Source: Sipunculus nudus
Lineage: Eukaryota > Annelida > Sipuncula > Golfingiida > Sipunculidae
Direction: 5' to 3'
Length of the DNA: 64,000 bases
NCBI GenBank assembly: GCA_026874595.1
Contig: CM049316.1
Span: forward strand, 70,645,176 to 70,709,175
Below, in pieces: positions 1-12,749 of this stretch (positions are counted from its first letter, which is position 1; the number at the start of each line of letters is the position of its first letter). Under the pieces are notes generated by a model. That model searched no databases. It was not told where the DNA came from and worked only from the letters and a program-made list of their open reading frames with translations. A program made the position numbers and the translations under genes.

Positions 1-243
1 TAAACAGAAGATGGCCGGGCGTCCATTAAAATATATTAAATGTGATTTAACCCAAATGGTCGAGATGTAAGCTGGCATAAGTCGAGGGTGCATTGATTCT
101 TTTGACCCTTTGTTGTTGTTCAACACGATATTTACGCAGCGCTCAATCAGCATGATTTTAGACCTGCCTCATCTCTGCCTCGTGAGCTGAGTCGCTCTTC
201 AGTTTCAATTTAATAAAAGTAAACTGGGCACAGCCATATTTAT

Positions 244-316
244 TGACGTCATCTGATCAGTTCAGCCAATCACAGAGCGTGTATATATCACAATCTCATT
301 TTACTCTGAATCACTT
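244..316 (+). promoter_or_regulatory. Candidate core promoter (CRE, CCAAT, TATA, Inr)
   Basis: Four core-promoter motifs lie in order with textbook spacing. A perfect CRE palindrome TGACGTCA is at 244-251, a CCAAT box at 266-270, a TATATAT box at 282-288, and an initiator-like TCACTTA with its A at 313. The TATA box thus starts 31 bp before the predicted start site and the CRE lies about 65 bp upstream. This arrangement is known from cAMP-responsive genes. No downstream open frame of useful length was found, so the first exon would have to be mostly 5' UTR, or the cluster is chance. Confidence 0.38.
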
Positions 317-1493
317 AGGTTGAATAGCTGAACATTTCGTCCTGACCTCTCCTGGATAAAATACAAGAACACAAGCCAGAGAGAACAGTGCTTTAGGAAC
401 ACTTGGTGTTCATAATATGCTATGCACGGAGCACAGACGAGATCTATTATTTCTTGATTTTACCTGTACTTTGCAATAATATTTGTGACATAATTACAAG
501 TACAAAGAGTAATTCAATAACCGCATACTTAATAACAAAACAATGTTCAAAGGGTCTTATATTTGAAAGAATAAATAATTAATAATATGGTAATAAAATA
601 TGAACAAATTATTTTTGAACTTTATATATTTGTATTTTTAGAAAGCTCTGGTTATCCTTTCATGCGCCGCTCCGTGTTTTCCTTCAAATATAAGTCATCA
701 ATTTATTTACCTATATTTAATTTAGTTAAATTAGTCTAGTCTGTCAGGCTTTGAAGTATACGGCACTCGTTTTCATATTTAAGAATTTAACAACGTGAAC
801 TACTTTCGAAATAGCCCATAATGGCTTTCTGAATGTTTCATTGTAATTAGAACAATACTAAACCGATTAGTCTAATGGGGTGGTAGATATGTTTTTTATT
901 GTAATTAAATAATCCATTCATTCAAGGACGCAAGTCTAATTAATCTGCACTGATCAATAAGATAAAGGTAGCCTGCGGGATTAAGCTATTGCTTTTATAC
1001 AACTTCCTTTGTTTCTTAGGTCAGCGTGTCTCAAGTTAACAATATATGAATGAATCAGTGTTTATTGCAGTTTAATTAAAAGCACTTTCATGCGGAAAGC
1101 AAACAGGTCTTAATATGAGGGTTAACCATCTTTCTACCAGTTTAGGACCCCCCCCCCCCCACCCCCACCGAGAATTCGTTAAGGTTCTTACCGCCATCCA
1201 TTTGCAAAGGTATGGACTCTTGTTTTGTCTTATCTTACTCTTAAGCTTGTTTATACAGAAGTGATTTTTTAATAGACCTATAACACTTACTGGGGCTTAT
1301 AATTTAGCTTTCAGCTATTGGATTGATTTTATTTGGTAAAAAAGCCAGATGGCGGCATGTGCGGACAAAATATGGTGGTCAGGTGTCAGTCCAGTCAAAA
1401 GTGCAGAAACATGGTCTAAAATAATGGAGGCACAATACTCCGACAGAGTGTTAGTACGCTTTTAACATAACTCGCATGCAGTAGCATAGGAAG
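317..1493. other. No gene seen; AT-rich unique sequence
   Basis: Stop codons are dense in all frames and no repeat family was recognised. A run of 13 C lies at 1148-1160. This stretch would be the 5' UTR or first intron if the promoter at 244-316 is real. Confidence 0.5.
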
Positions 1494-1535
<42 letters not shown>

Positions 1536-1772
1536 ACTTATTTATTTTACATGGATTGTACAAATAGTTATTATAACTAATCGAGGCACTCTCCATGGCT
1601 CCGGTGATGGCGTTCGGTAGTCTGCAGAGGTGGAGGAAACCGGAGTACCCGGAGAAAACCACCGGCCTTGGACGGGCAACTACAACCCACTCTCATAGCC
1701 ACGCCGGGGATCGAACCCGGGTCGCCAGCGGAGATAGCCAAGCGTTTTACCACTCAGCTGTCCAGATTTTTC
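1494..1772 (-). mobile_element. tRNA-derived SINE with conserved central core
   Basis: Read on the minus strand, a tRNA-like head begins near 1764 with an A-box-like CAGCTGAGTGGTAAAAC and a perfect B box GGGTTCGATCCC (plus 1707-1718). A core containing CTCCGGGTACTCCGG follows (around 1640-1660), then an A-rich tail seen as the T run at 1498-1530. Head, core and poly(A) in this order define a SINE2-type retroposon. The core resembles the one shared by several animal SINE families (I believe the MetaSINE group). The motif AGATTTTT flanks both ends (1494- and 1764-), a possible target duplication blurred by the T run. Open frames over this region are shadows. Confidence 0.85.
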
Positions 1773-4395
1773 GGGTAAATAGTTTATTGTATATACATCT
1801 TAAAATTCGAAAAGAGGGCTGCGCCTCCCCTGCGCTTCGTTCTGAATCCCGCCCCCCCCCCCCCTTGTGGGTGTTTCCTATAATAAAAACAGAGGTTTCT
1901 TCAGGATCATGTGACTTTAATCATATTATTCATTTAATTTTTATTGTAATTTTAATTAAAAGTCTTCAAATAGTCGTTATTATCTTGTTTACGCGATTTA
2001 CACCAAGAACTAAAGTCTAAACAATAATCATAATTATAATCGGATTAGAAATAACTTGTAGATAATTTTGTAGACAAGTTGGCGGAGCCAGTAGGGATTA
2101 TTTCTTTAAATCCTTGTCCATATAGATCAAATGTGCCATGGACATACTCTTAATCGAAACCCAAGCAAGGGCAGATACAGAGTGGTGTTGACAATTTGAC
2201 CTTTCGTGGGAGAAATTACCTTTTTATGGTGTGTTTCCATATTTTATAAATCACTCACCCAACCCCCAACACACCTCGAGTTGGAGGTGCTTTTCAGGTA
2301 TTAGCCGATCCATGTGAACCGTTTATCCCTCCTTCCAGAAAACCCGTCCTTGCCCAGGTATATAGACCAGGGGAGGTAGGCGACAGCATGACAGAAACTT
2401 CTACAAAAGACAGATTGTGTCGGCCATATTTACCATACTCATATAATGAAGGCATCTTCGGCAGACAAGCCCAAACAAACTCGATCGTCTGCTGCAACAC
2501 AGATTGACAGACGATCCGATCACTTCCGGTCGAATGGGCAATTTTTATGGCAGACATTCAAAATCATTCATGAGTTCAATCTATACGTGTATCCAGCTGG
2601 GACCCCATCTCATTCTATCAATATTTGAATGTTATGAATGCCGTTTGTATATTAAGGTCATGTTTACAACCAACTCGACTTGGGGACAAAGCGCCCAGGG
2701 TATAAATGTGATCAATGTATTCGTGTTTTGCCACGGTGGTCCCAGTAGAGTGATTCATGTTCATGTCCTCGGGGTCAGCAATCAGGGTTTGATGCAGATT
2801 CGGTGGTTTTAGGAATTGAGGCGGCAGTCCATGGTAATAACAATGTCAGCACATTTGTCAATGGACTTGATACTGAGTGAAATGAAATAAATATAGGTCA
2901 CAAAGGTTTGCTATTTTAATATTTTAACTGCTATAATTTGTAGTTTATAATCTTGCCCCGCTTAAAGAAACCCAGAGTTACTTAATGCAGTTTTCTATTA
3001 AATGCGCAATACCAATGACTAGTATTCTTATTGATGATAATGTTCCTTTATATTTATGGGCTGGGGAACCGGGGGTGAGGGGTTGCCCCACTCTGAGCCG
3101 AAGGGAGTAGCAATGATAACTTGCAATTCTGTTACTGACACTGCCATTAGCCAGCATGTTAATAAATTTAAATAGTGAACATTGAAATTCTGTACAAGTG
3201 AAATATTTTCTAACAGGGTATAATGTAACTATTGTCATCATTTAGCGCTGTATATTATTAACTTTTAAATTTTCTTTTAATTTTTTTACAACATTGTCCA
3301 TACCATGCCCACCATTGGAATAGTTATTTATCTTATATGTCTTCTTTACCTTTTGACTTATTCCGGAGCATGTGTTGTTGATAAGTTTCACCTTTTACAT
3401 GTAACTTAAAACCTTTCATTTTACAACTAATACAAGTTAACATTTTGATGTATTCGTGCCAGGCATGACATTCACTGCGGAATATATTTTAAGCAGGCAG
3501 AAAAATTATCACCTTAAAACTGTTTGCCATTTAGAAAAAAAAAATCCGTTTTAATTGTTGTATGTTGTATCGAGAGCATCTCAACAATGCCAGTAAGTAT
3601 AAACCTTGTTCTTCTTTTAACAATGCTTTTGGTCAGCTGTTTTAATTTGCTGCCCAATATTGTGTTTGCTCGAAGGAACATACATATTCAATATATAAAC
3701 GTTTAAAAACTGTTGAACAGATATTTTAACAGCGTGATATTGAATCTCTTTGCAGTTCATCTGTACAAGCTCACTCTCCGGTGATGCATGGATTCTTGAC
3801 GTTCGTGCACTTGGACCCTTGATATATACTGACCTAACTCACGAGAGCCACAGACACTCGCTTCCAGCACATAAATTTCTTAAAAACTGACACCACCTCG
3901 TCGTGTCTGAGCGATATATGAAGTAATATTACTAATATAACACCCATATTCTATGTTGACAGACTCCGAGCAATTTTAGTGCTGAAACCAAGTGCTTGGA
4001 GCTTCATGTGTTACGTACTTACTTACCTGGGTGGCGTGGCATGCATTTTCTGGAATTATTAGTCGCTTTGTTAACGTCAGAGGTGACGTTATTCAATTCG
4101 CTCGTATCCGTGCGCCGGAAGAATAGTTCGTCTCAGAAGAAGACATGCAGCTAACATTCAGCAGAACATTAACGTGGGTTTGGGTATTCATATATATTTT
4201 CTTTCTACATTCAGCTGAGAAGCTATGACTGCAAAGCACTTATCATATAGTCTAAGCATGTACGACCGTTGCAAAATTTCACCAAACAAAACTTAGTACA
4301 AAGAAACGTCTTCTTCTTGGATGGAATGAGGCAACAAGATCAGGTCTTATCATAAGGGCATTATTTTAAAAAAAAAGAATGTAAAATCAACTTCA
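1773..4395. other. No gene seen; mostly unique AT-rich sequence
   Basis: Only short chance open frames occur. A run of 13 C is at 1852-1864. No repeat family, splice-flanked exon or RNA gene could be supported. Confidence 0.5.
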
Positions 4396-4401
4396 CATTA
4401 A

Positions 4402-4500
4402 TTATGCAAATCCGGTAAGACCCATGTTTGTATTTTGCATATTTAGATATCCATAGAACGTTATATAAACCAAGCAAGAGTCTTCAGTTCTCATCTAAAG
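4402..4500 (+). promoter_or_regulatory. Candidate octamer/TATA promoter
   Basis: A perfect octamer ATGCAAAT lies at about 4403-4410 and a second octamer-like TTTGCATA about 30 bp further on. A TATATAA box is at 4462-4468, and TCAGTTC (A at 4486) or TCATCTA (A at 4493) could serve as initiator. Octamer plus TATA is known from histone and snRNA promoters, but no histone frame or snRNA follows. The first ATG (4516) opens only 11 codons. Confidence 0.22.
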
Positions 4501-5704
4501 ACTAACAGAAGATACTATGGAGATCATCGCCAGGAATACTTCAGAGACCTAGACGCCGTTCCACTCAGGGGCTTCCTAAGTTTATAAGACCATTATGAAA
4601 TGCTTATATTTCTGACAGTCTATAACTATATCAGAATATTATAAGGCATACAGCAATAGAGAAAGAGACAATAAACTCATATTTACAAGATATACACTTT
4701 TTAACTTTTTAAATTTTTAGTGACAGCGTAGGATGGAGTTTTTAGGTTGTGATGTGTATTATAATATTTGTGGAAACAAGAACTACCATCATCCAACCTA
4801 CTTCATTCAAAAGATAGCCTTGACACTTTCAGTTCAGTTATCATATAAATAAACCGTTTTCTGTTAAAGACTTTGCATGGAACGATACTGGTTTTGTTAT
4901 AAATATATACCTAATTACCTGGTCGAATAACTGACATTTTTCAAAACAAATTGACTTTATAAATAATGATATTCAAAACCTGATGGGAGCATGCTGGTGG
5001 AACGGATAACAGTCAGAGTGGATAAAACACGATCTTATATAAATGTAGGTAGTCTTTTCAAATTGCCAGTAGCTACAATACTGGAGATCTGTTTGTAATT
5101 AGTCTACCTAAACCACGGAGCAAGCTAATTAAGAAATATACAAAAAGCTTGGCCGTATTTATTGGTCAATAACACGGACCTACAGCTGAGACCAGTCGCA
5201 GTTGTCTGTTCAAATGGTTATTGTTTCCGTTTTATAAATTGGTTTCGTATTTGAAGTAATCTTCTAGTTCTTGCATCCAGATACAATTACCATTCATGAA
5301 CAATGAATAATTAGAACTTTCAAAGTATTCTTGTTTTTTAGTTTTCAGCCTTAACGCCTTTGTCTAGTATCAGTAGTTTTTTTCATTCATGGTCTATCAA
5401 TGGATACTACAATAAACTTTTGTCTTGACTGAGATCACGTATATCTTCTCACTGCATAAATGGACATCTGGACAGTAAATCTTAGATCTTCTTGTATCAA
5501 ATATTCCTTACTTTTATAATATTGTAAAATATCATTGACACCTTGAGATACATTTGGTCGGGTTCTCAAGAGAAGCCAACGTTACCAGGGATGGTAGTTG
5601 GTTTGATTTTCTCGTTTCTTGGCACAAATGCACATTAAGAGGTAATTGTATTTCTTGTTAATGATATTGAGAAAAAGGAGTTACATCCATTTTTCTCAAT
5701 AACT
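4501..5704. other. No gene seen
   Basis: AT-rich sequence with dense stops in every frame; nothing recognised. Confidence 0.5.
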
Positions 5705-6069
5705 ACAAATCTACATTCTAAGCAATGCAAGCCTGTGCCATGTTGGGGGTCTCATTGTAGGATGCATCCAAAACCGTGTTTGCATTCACTTATTCGGCTT
5801 GTATTCCTAGGTCCATTCGTGCTTAAGTTACTCTACATTTGTGAATATTACTTGATATGGTTTCTGAATCTGAATCATGTGCCGGATCCTACCCAAAATC
5901 TACTCGATTCTTTCCTGGCCAATTCCCGTTATGCCCTGAAAATTGCATGCGATTCAATTGATGGCTGCATGAGTTATGTTGTGAATAAACACAAAAACAC
6001 ACACACGAACGGGGAGGAGGCAAGAAAACATGAATAAACTGTGGTCGGAGCCCACATACCTCCGCAAGA
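5705..6069 (+). repeat. Dispersed repeat family A, copy 1
   Basis: This roughly 300-360 bp unit occurs four times in the window. Shared landmarks, in order, are a CTGCATTCTAAG-like start, GCCTCC, a TTTGCATTCACTTATTCG block, a CGATTCTTT..GGCCCATTCCCG block, GTGAGTTATGTTGTG, an ACACACGAACGGGG block and a CCTCC end. No open frame is conserved among copies, so it is a non-autonomous element. The family was not identified. This copy carries an extra segment near its 3' end. Confidence 0.7.
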
Positions 6070-6759
6070 AACCTAATCCAAATACAGCGTTTTTCCTACC
6101 TTAGAGTGTCACACTTGTCCCACATGGGTCATAGGTGTTGGAGAACAAAGCGGATTAATGATGAATACCTGTGGTCTTCGCTACGACAAAATAACCGCCC
6201 TATGTCACTTTATAAACATTGTAACATTATATCATTTTAATTAAACCTTTGTTATTGTTATCAAGATGACTACATATAATGGGATGTTCCTTGGGAGTTA
6301 TTCTAAACCTGTTCTGAGCGTCTACGTTACAGACAAACTAAGGGAGATATAATTTCTCGTTTCTTTGCGGAGATATAATTATTTAAAAATACTCATGTAT
6401 AACTCTAAACCATAAGAAGCGGATGACATTATTATGTAACTATTTTTAAATAGAGGATCTATAACAATTTATATATAACAATAAGAATATACATTTGCTT
6501 GAGTTTCAGGCATTTAAACTCGTCTTTTCTCTACATCTGCTTTATATATTGCGAATAACTGATTTTAATAAGTCTTTACAAATAGCTTTCTATTCAACTA
6601 CGTTTAAGTGTATGGATAATATATGCATGCTCTCATATGAAAGAATACAAATGCACGCAAATCATGACTAAATTAGTAAATTCACTGAATACTGAAAAGA
6701 ACTTATTTTGAACATAAAGTTACTTACTGTACGATTATATAACAAAATTACAACGACAA

Positions 6760-7048
6760 GAAATCTGCATTCTTAGGAATGCAAGCCTCCGCCATGTGGA
6801 ACGTCCCTATTGTGGGATGCTCCCAAAACCGTATTTGCATTCACTTTTCGTACATCTTTCTTAATGGCATTTCTGAATCCGTATCATGTGACTGATTTTC
6901 ACCAAAATAATCGATTCTTCAATGGCCCATTACCGAAATGTCCATAACATTTAATAAGATCCCGTTCATAAATGCGTGATTTATGTCGTATAAAAATATA
7001 CACACGAACGCGGATGAACGCATATCCTCCTGCATTTAGGATAATTAC
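6760..7048 (+). repeat. Dispersed repeat family A, copy 2
   Basis: Same order of landmarks as the copy about 1 kb upstream: CTGCATTCTTAG start, GCAAGCCTCC, TTTGCATTCAC, CGATTCTTCAATGGCCCATT, and CACACGAACGCGGATGAACG before the end. It lies in the same orientation as copy 1. The two are clearly diverged, so this is not a recent tandem duplication. Confidence 0.7.
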
Positions 7049-7750
7049 CATCAAGGTAAATAATCCTCATTTTGACAGAGGGGATCTGGAGGTAGCATGG
7101 GGTAATCCGGTGCATGGGGATTGATCAGTTCAAGTTACAAGTTTATGCTTCCCTAATCTTAACACAGTGTTACATTAATTATGCTCAGGATATCATATAT
7201 CTGAAGACAAACAAGTATAACTACATATTATCTTTCTTAATATTGTTGTGTTGTGTTACTCTTTACATATAATGTGTAATCCCGAACTTTAACAGCCTTC
7301 TTTAAAAATGTGCAAGGTGTCTGTAAGTGATATAAATTATTGCACTGTTGCAGTCCTCCACCAAGAAAAATGAACAAACTAAAGGACAGAGTCACGGTAT
7401 GATTTCATTCTATATAGAAATTATTTCTTAAATGATTTACAACTAAACTGATTCAGACCGTTTATTCTAAATAAAAACTTGATCATTTTTATATCATCCT
7501 TTAAATCTAGGAGCAGGTTAAAATTAATAATATATTCTAATTTTATTGATGGCATAATGTATTTAAGAACGGTGTCTGAATATATATTCGATATGAGGTA
7601 TATTTAAAAGAATCCCAACTCTAAAACGCTTCACAATCCCACTGCAATCTTGGTTCGCACCTGTTCGTTTGTTCTATTTAGATAAAGAATATTTTATTTT
7701 ATAGCTTATCATCCCTGATTGTATTTGATTTTTTTTTCACTTTGTAATAA
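7049..7750. other. No gene seen
   Basis: AT-rich sequence without recognised features. Confidence 0.5.
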
Positions 7751-7751
7751 T

Positions 7752-7754
7752 ATA

Positions 7755-7814
<60 letters not shown>
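7752..7814. repeat. (TA)n microsatellite
   Basis: About 60 bp of almost uninterrupted TA dinucleotides. Confidence 0.95.
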
Positions 7815-7817
<3 letters not shown>

Positions 7818-9235
7818 TCTTTAGTTAAGAGTTTGTATATTACATCCTTTCAAAGTTTTGATCGCTTTAAGCAGAGCAGTCTAAACTTTACGAAATCATA
7901 TTGCAAATAATTGCCACTGAAGTTCCCACATATATACCTACAAGTATGGGAAATATCCATGTACTTTGTTTCTGTTAACATATTAGATTGTAAAGATTGT
8001 GTAATATATTGATCACAGATTTTCGTTTCATGAACGAATTAGGTAAGAATAAATTAGGTAAGAATCGAGGAGAATTCAACAGGAAATGGTGACTTCCGGT
8101 GGAATGCCCACTTCCGGTTATCCTTACCATACTGACAGTAAATAAATCCACGTGTCAACATTACTCAATCGCTCTCACTACAGAGTCAAGTATATTCCTC
8201 GAACACTAAACCTTTAGTGACGACTGTATTTTTATTTATATCATTGGCTTCCACTCAAATGCTTGTAATTTATACCAAGTCAAAAGCTAACCATCTTTAA
8301 TGAGCTTTTAGTGATTCAGCAGTAATTGATTGTGACCGATCCCGCGAACTCAGGTTCCGGGGTTAGAAGTCGGTCAGGATGTTTTGTGTGCGTAATGGAA
8401 ACTTATCTGTGATTTCTTTGTCCGCAATGTCATCCAGACCAGATACCGAAAAGTATCAAAAGAATACTAATGACAGATATTGCGTGTTTTGGACCGAGTA
8501 TACTGATAAATATATCAACCTTGTCATATTAAACGCAAATGATTTACATAATCCGCTCACGGGATTCTCTAAGTAAAGGCCGATTGACGATTTTTTGTCA
8601 CCGTTCCTTTTATCTGGAAACTCATCATTGCCGATTCTGCATTATCGGTCGCGTGGTCCTAGAGAAAAGACCACCAGTAACAATATAGATATATATCGGT
8701 CTTTTTTAATACAAACTCCCGTTAGCAGTTTAATCAAAGATATTAAAGGAAACTATAGCATGAGGTAACCCTCTCTGCAATCGACCTGAATCGTTTTTTA
8801 TCCTACTTATTCTATTTTATAACGGCATTAAACAGCTTTAATGTGGGTCTTTTTTCCAAGCCATTTGAAATATGTATCTTCTGAAAACTTTATTTCTATA
8901 GAGATTATGGCAACACGGGTTGGGAGGTATTCACATTGAAACAATATAGGGTTTACTCATGACATGGACGGTTAACTCTAATTGCTAGAGAGACAAAACT
9001 GCCTTTAGACATAAGCATATAAAGGTTTAGGGCTTTCAAGGCCAACATTAATATTTACACCCTAGAGATCAACTTAATGGCCTTCAATGTTCAGCGTGAA
9101 TGAACAACAAGTTTACCACTTGCCGGCATCGTGCTGCAATATAAGAACGGGTTTTATTTATTAAGACTTGGGTTAACCACGGTTACGGAATGCGATTAAG
9201 GCACAGTTGCTATAGGTCTGTTTTATTTCATGCGT
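7815..9235. other. No gene seen
   Basis: A CTTCCGG motif appears twice near 8093-8118. Otherwise there are no supported features and no open frame that looks coding. Confidence 0.5.
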
Positions 9236-9239
9236 GAAG

Positions 9240-9718
9240 GGACTATATGACGGACATCGCCCTACGGTCGTGCCGCTTTTCGGTCGGGTATAGTTTACGT
9301 CAATAAAAGATTACAGTCACGTAGAATATCGACTGGGGCAGTGTTTGTGGGAATAAAACGACCCGGGAACGACACCTCTCCCTCTGCCAACACGTTAGCA
9401 GACGAAACGGCGTCTGCGAAAGGCTGTAAACGTGGGTCCCGTTACCGAGCACAGCACAGAGCAAGACCGGGTCGTCTGCAAGACAGAACCCGATCTCTTC
9501 TGAGCGCCCAGCACGCGATACCCAGCAGTTCAGCAAGGTACTGTAGCCAGCCCAGCCTGTTCCCAGCCCTGGCAGTGAAGTTTTACGATGATCACCTGAG
9601 CCTGTTCCGTGCTTGCTGTGGCGGTCTTGGTTGTCACTTTAATGAAGCTATTACTTGCGGGCACGCTACTCTTATTTTGCTATGTAATTGGTACTGTTCT
9701 AACTGCGAGAACCTCTAA
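9240..9718. other. GC- and CpG-richer patch with a 125-codon open frame
   Basis: Base composition changes sharply for about 320 bp (9240-9560), with many CpG dinucleotides, unlike the AT-rich flanks. A plus-strand frame runs open from 9341 to 9718. Its product is Arg/Ser/Ala-rich at the start and matches no family I know. The triplet CAAG|GTACTG near 9536 could be a splice donor, which would make this a first exon. A degraded high-GC repeat is an equal alternative. Confidence 0.25.
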
Positions 9719-9864
9719 AAGTCCAGAGAGCTCGTTTTACAGTAACCCTACTTTTCAACCTCCTCAAGTGGTTTAACTGACCCCGTGCTGTCTGCTTCCA
9801 GTATCCAGGACAGGGTGTGGTATAAACCTATACATAGCACGCGAGACATGTTGATGTGTAAAAG

Positions 9865-10332
9865 TTTTGTAAGTTTTACGATACAATTATCGGTCGCTCC
9901 GATATAAATCGATACCATAAAATTGATAAAATCTCACAAATCGATACGATAAAATAAGTAAGCTCTTACGAATCGTTATCATAAATAACGAACAATCTTG
10001 CGTATCCAAACCACAAAATAAAAAAAAAATCTCACGAATCGATATACCCTGAATTAAGTACAATCATATGTTTCGCTACCATAAGGTAAGTAACATTTTA
10101 TGTATCGATACCGACATAACTAAAATCTTACGTGTAGATTACATACAATAGATAAAATCTTACGATTCAATGCTTTGGATTGAGGGCAATGTAAAGTACA
10201 AACATATATATTGTGACATAAAGTAAGGAAAATCTTACGTATTGATCGCATAAAATAAGTAAATTTTACGTATCAATAACATAAAAGAAGTAAATTTAAC
10301 GGATCGACACCATAAAATAAATAAAATATGAT
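9865..10332. repeat. Degenerate minisatellite, ~32-bp unit with ATCGATA
   Basis: About 14 imperfect units of 30-34 bp follow one another, each of the general form ATCGATACCATAAAATAAGT followed by AAAATCTTAC. One unit (around 10170-10230) carries an extra segment. The repeated TATCGATA core is the striking part. Confidence 0.85.
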
Positions 10333-10860
10333 CATATCATAATATAAAAACGCATATCAATACAAGCAGATACTGGTACACCATAGAGTAATTTATCTTT
10401 ATTTTCTTTTATATGAAACATTGCAATAAAAGCATTAGAAAATCATGGAGGTATTTAAAATATTTAAGGAAGGTTTACTATTTATCTATTCTAATACTCG
10501 TAATATATGATAAAAATGTAACGTGCGATAAAAGTGTAACCTGCAGTATACAATGAAACACTATTGCATACAATTAATTTGCCGATTTTCCTTTCGAATA
10601 ATGACCGATATTTAAAAAAAATTATATCCGATTCGTATGAAAAAGTTTACTGAAATAACCAGTCTATAAGAGTCTATTGAGTGACATATAATACACGAGG
10701 CCACACAAAACAAATATTATTTGTTCTATAGATTCTGAGTACCAAACAACGGCTGCAAGCAGGCGATTTTCTTTTAATTTACGGGTTAAAACACAAGACA
10801 TGGAATTTACAAGCTTAACAAAATTTAAAAGAATTCGCTTCAATACATGAAATGGTGCAA

Positions 10861-10952
10861 ATGATATTATAAACGTTAGCTCATTTTCCATATAATATAA
10901 TAAACGTTAACCCATTTCCTTATGATATAATAAACGTTAGCCCATTTTCCAT
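10861..10952. repeat. Short minisatellite, ~31-bp unit
   Basis: Units start at about 10871, 10902 and 10932, each AAACGTTAGCCCATTTTCC followed by an ATATAATAT-like spacer. Two full copies and one partial copy are present. Confidence 0.85.
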
Positions 10953-12640
10953 ACCTTTAAGAATTCTTTTAAGGCACTGAGGCAAGATCAAACAGTTATA
11001 TCACGGACCTTGCCCTCATTTAAAAAAATGAACAACAAAAACGGAAGCGGGAATCCGTGTAAAAAAACTAATGTTTCGTGTGAGGCCTAGATTAACCAAA
11101 CAGGAAAAGTATCAACATCAGAAAGAAGTCTCTTCAACACTCAGAATTTACATAATATACTACTTTATATTTATTTGCAATTAAATACAAATATGTTTTA
11201 CCGAGTTAGCACAACATGTGACTAATTTACATAAAGAATATTAAGTAGTGAGGGGTTAGTTGATTAATTTAATTTGAAAACTCCCTGAAATATTAATTTC
11301 TCTTTAAATGGAATGTTCAACCCAAATCCCTATGGGTACAGACCAATTATTTATCAGAACAATTAGTTAGATGTAATAGCGAATTGCTTCGTCAATATTT
11401 ATGGTTTTCCGGTTCCGAGGTTGCTCCTATACACGGTAGAGAATGCTGGACCAAGCGTTTTGACTCCGGTACCATTGCGATCCTTTCAATATACATCCTG
11501 CTAAACTTTTCATTATGTTTGCCTCTTTGTCATTCAGAACTCTCACATCTTGCTTTGATGGCCTACTTTCTTATACAAAAAACAATGCATTTCTTAGAAA
11601 GAATCATTCTTTTAATGAAACGCTTCATACGCTTGAGGTAGCTCATCCCAGAATATATACGCAGTGTAGCCACGGCCGACCTCATATACAGATAATTTTT
11701 ACCTCCAATTTAAAAGATAATCACGTTAGTCTTCAAAAGATGTAATATGGATTTTTCCAGAACTAATTGTAGAGGAGTGACATTTGGTAGATATTGGGAC
11801 CTTTTTTTTTACTTTTTTTTTAATTATTTTTTTTTAGGTTGCGGTCACATCAAATTGCACTACCTTTCTTAAAATTGTTGATCCGAAAGGGTGACGAACT
11901 GGTTAACATTTATATTGCTTAGACCGCTTTACCGGTCCGGACAGCTCTTTGCATATTTGTAAAGGTTTATACTAAACGGTGACTTTGTGGATATAGTTTG
12001 AACCTACAAATCTTGTTTTGAACCATTTGTATACATATTTATATTGTTTTCTGATTAACATAAAAGTGTCCATTTTTTAATATAAAATTATGATTAAAGG
12101 GACATGTTCAGCCTAAGACGCCTGTCCCCTGCTCTGTTGCACAATCAGTGTCCTAGTAGATCAAAGTATAACAAGAAAATATTATATACATTAAATACAT
12201 AGGCCTAATACTCTGTATATTAGATAATTAACATACGATTCATATTTTAAATTTTAAATTTTCAAATCTCACTGAACCATGCACTATGTCACTATTCAGC
12301 ATATGTCAACCCCCAGCAATCCCCGTGCAGGAATTTTTTTAATCAGCTCGCCCCACCCTATACAATTTGGTTTACATTCTAACCACCACGCCCCGCACAA
12401 TAACACAATATATTCCACTGTTGTCAATTATTTTACAAAGATTATGATTTTAATTTTATCAATCAAAAATCAAACCCAGGTCTTGCATTTGATGTATAGA
12501 TTATAATATTACATTTATTGCACAGTTTGCTGTGTAAATGAAATTCGATTATTTTATTCAATATTTTAACAAGTTTATGTGAGGAAAATTATGTAGAAAA
12601 ATGCAGAATAAAAAGTACAATTTTAATTTATTTTTATGAG
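10953..12640. other. No gene seen
   Basis: AT-rich sequence with short chance frames and a T-rich stretch at 11800-11835. Nothing recognised. Confidence 0.5.
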
Positions 12641-12644
12641 ATTT

Positions 12645-12748
12645 AATAAATGGACCGGACGCTCGGACCGACCATCTACTTGAACGGACCACCTACAGCT
12701 ACACCGGACCATGACCATCCCCAAGTGGTCCGGTCCGGTCCGCACCTC
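12645..12748. repeat. GGACCG/CGGTCC-rich repeat fragment
   Basis: GGACCG and its complement recur about eight times within 100 bp, ending in GGTCCGGTCCGGTCCG. The block contrasts with its AT-rich flanks and looks like the end of an unidentified repeat. Confidence 0.45.
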
Positions 12749-12749
12749 T

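Noticed and set aside
1595-2020. 141-codon plus-strand frame
   Set aside because: Its first half is the antisense of the SINE and the rest is AT-rich; no protein features.
7719-7910. Frames with Tyr-Ile repeats (also at 44052-44237)
   Set aside because: Translations of (TA)n microsatellites.
9865-10332. Second possible CRISPR-like array
   Set aside because: Continuous degenerate 32-bp tandem units with no spacer structure and no cas genes.
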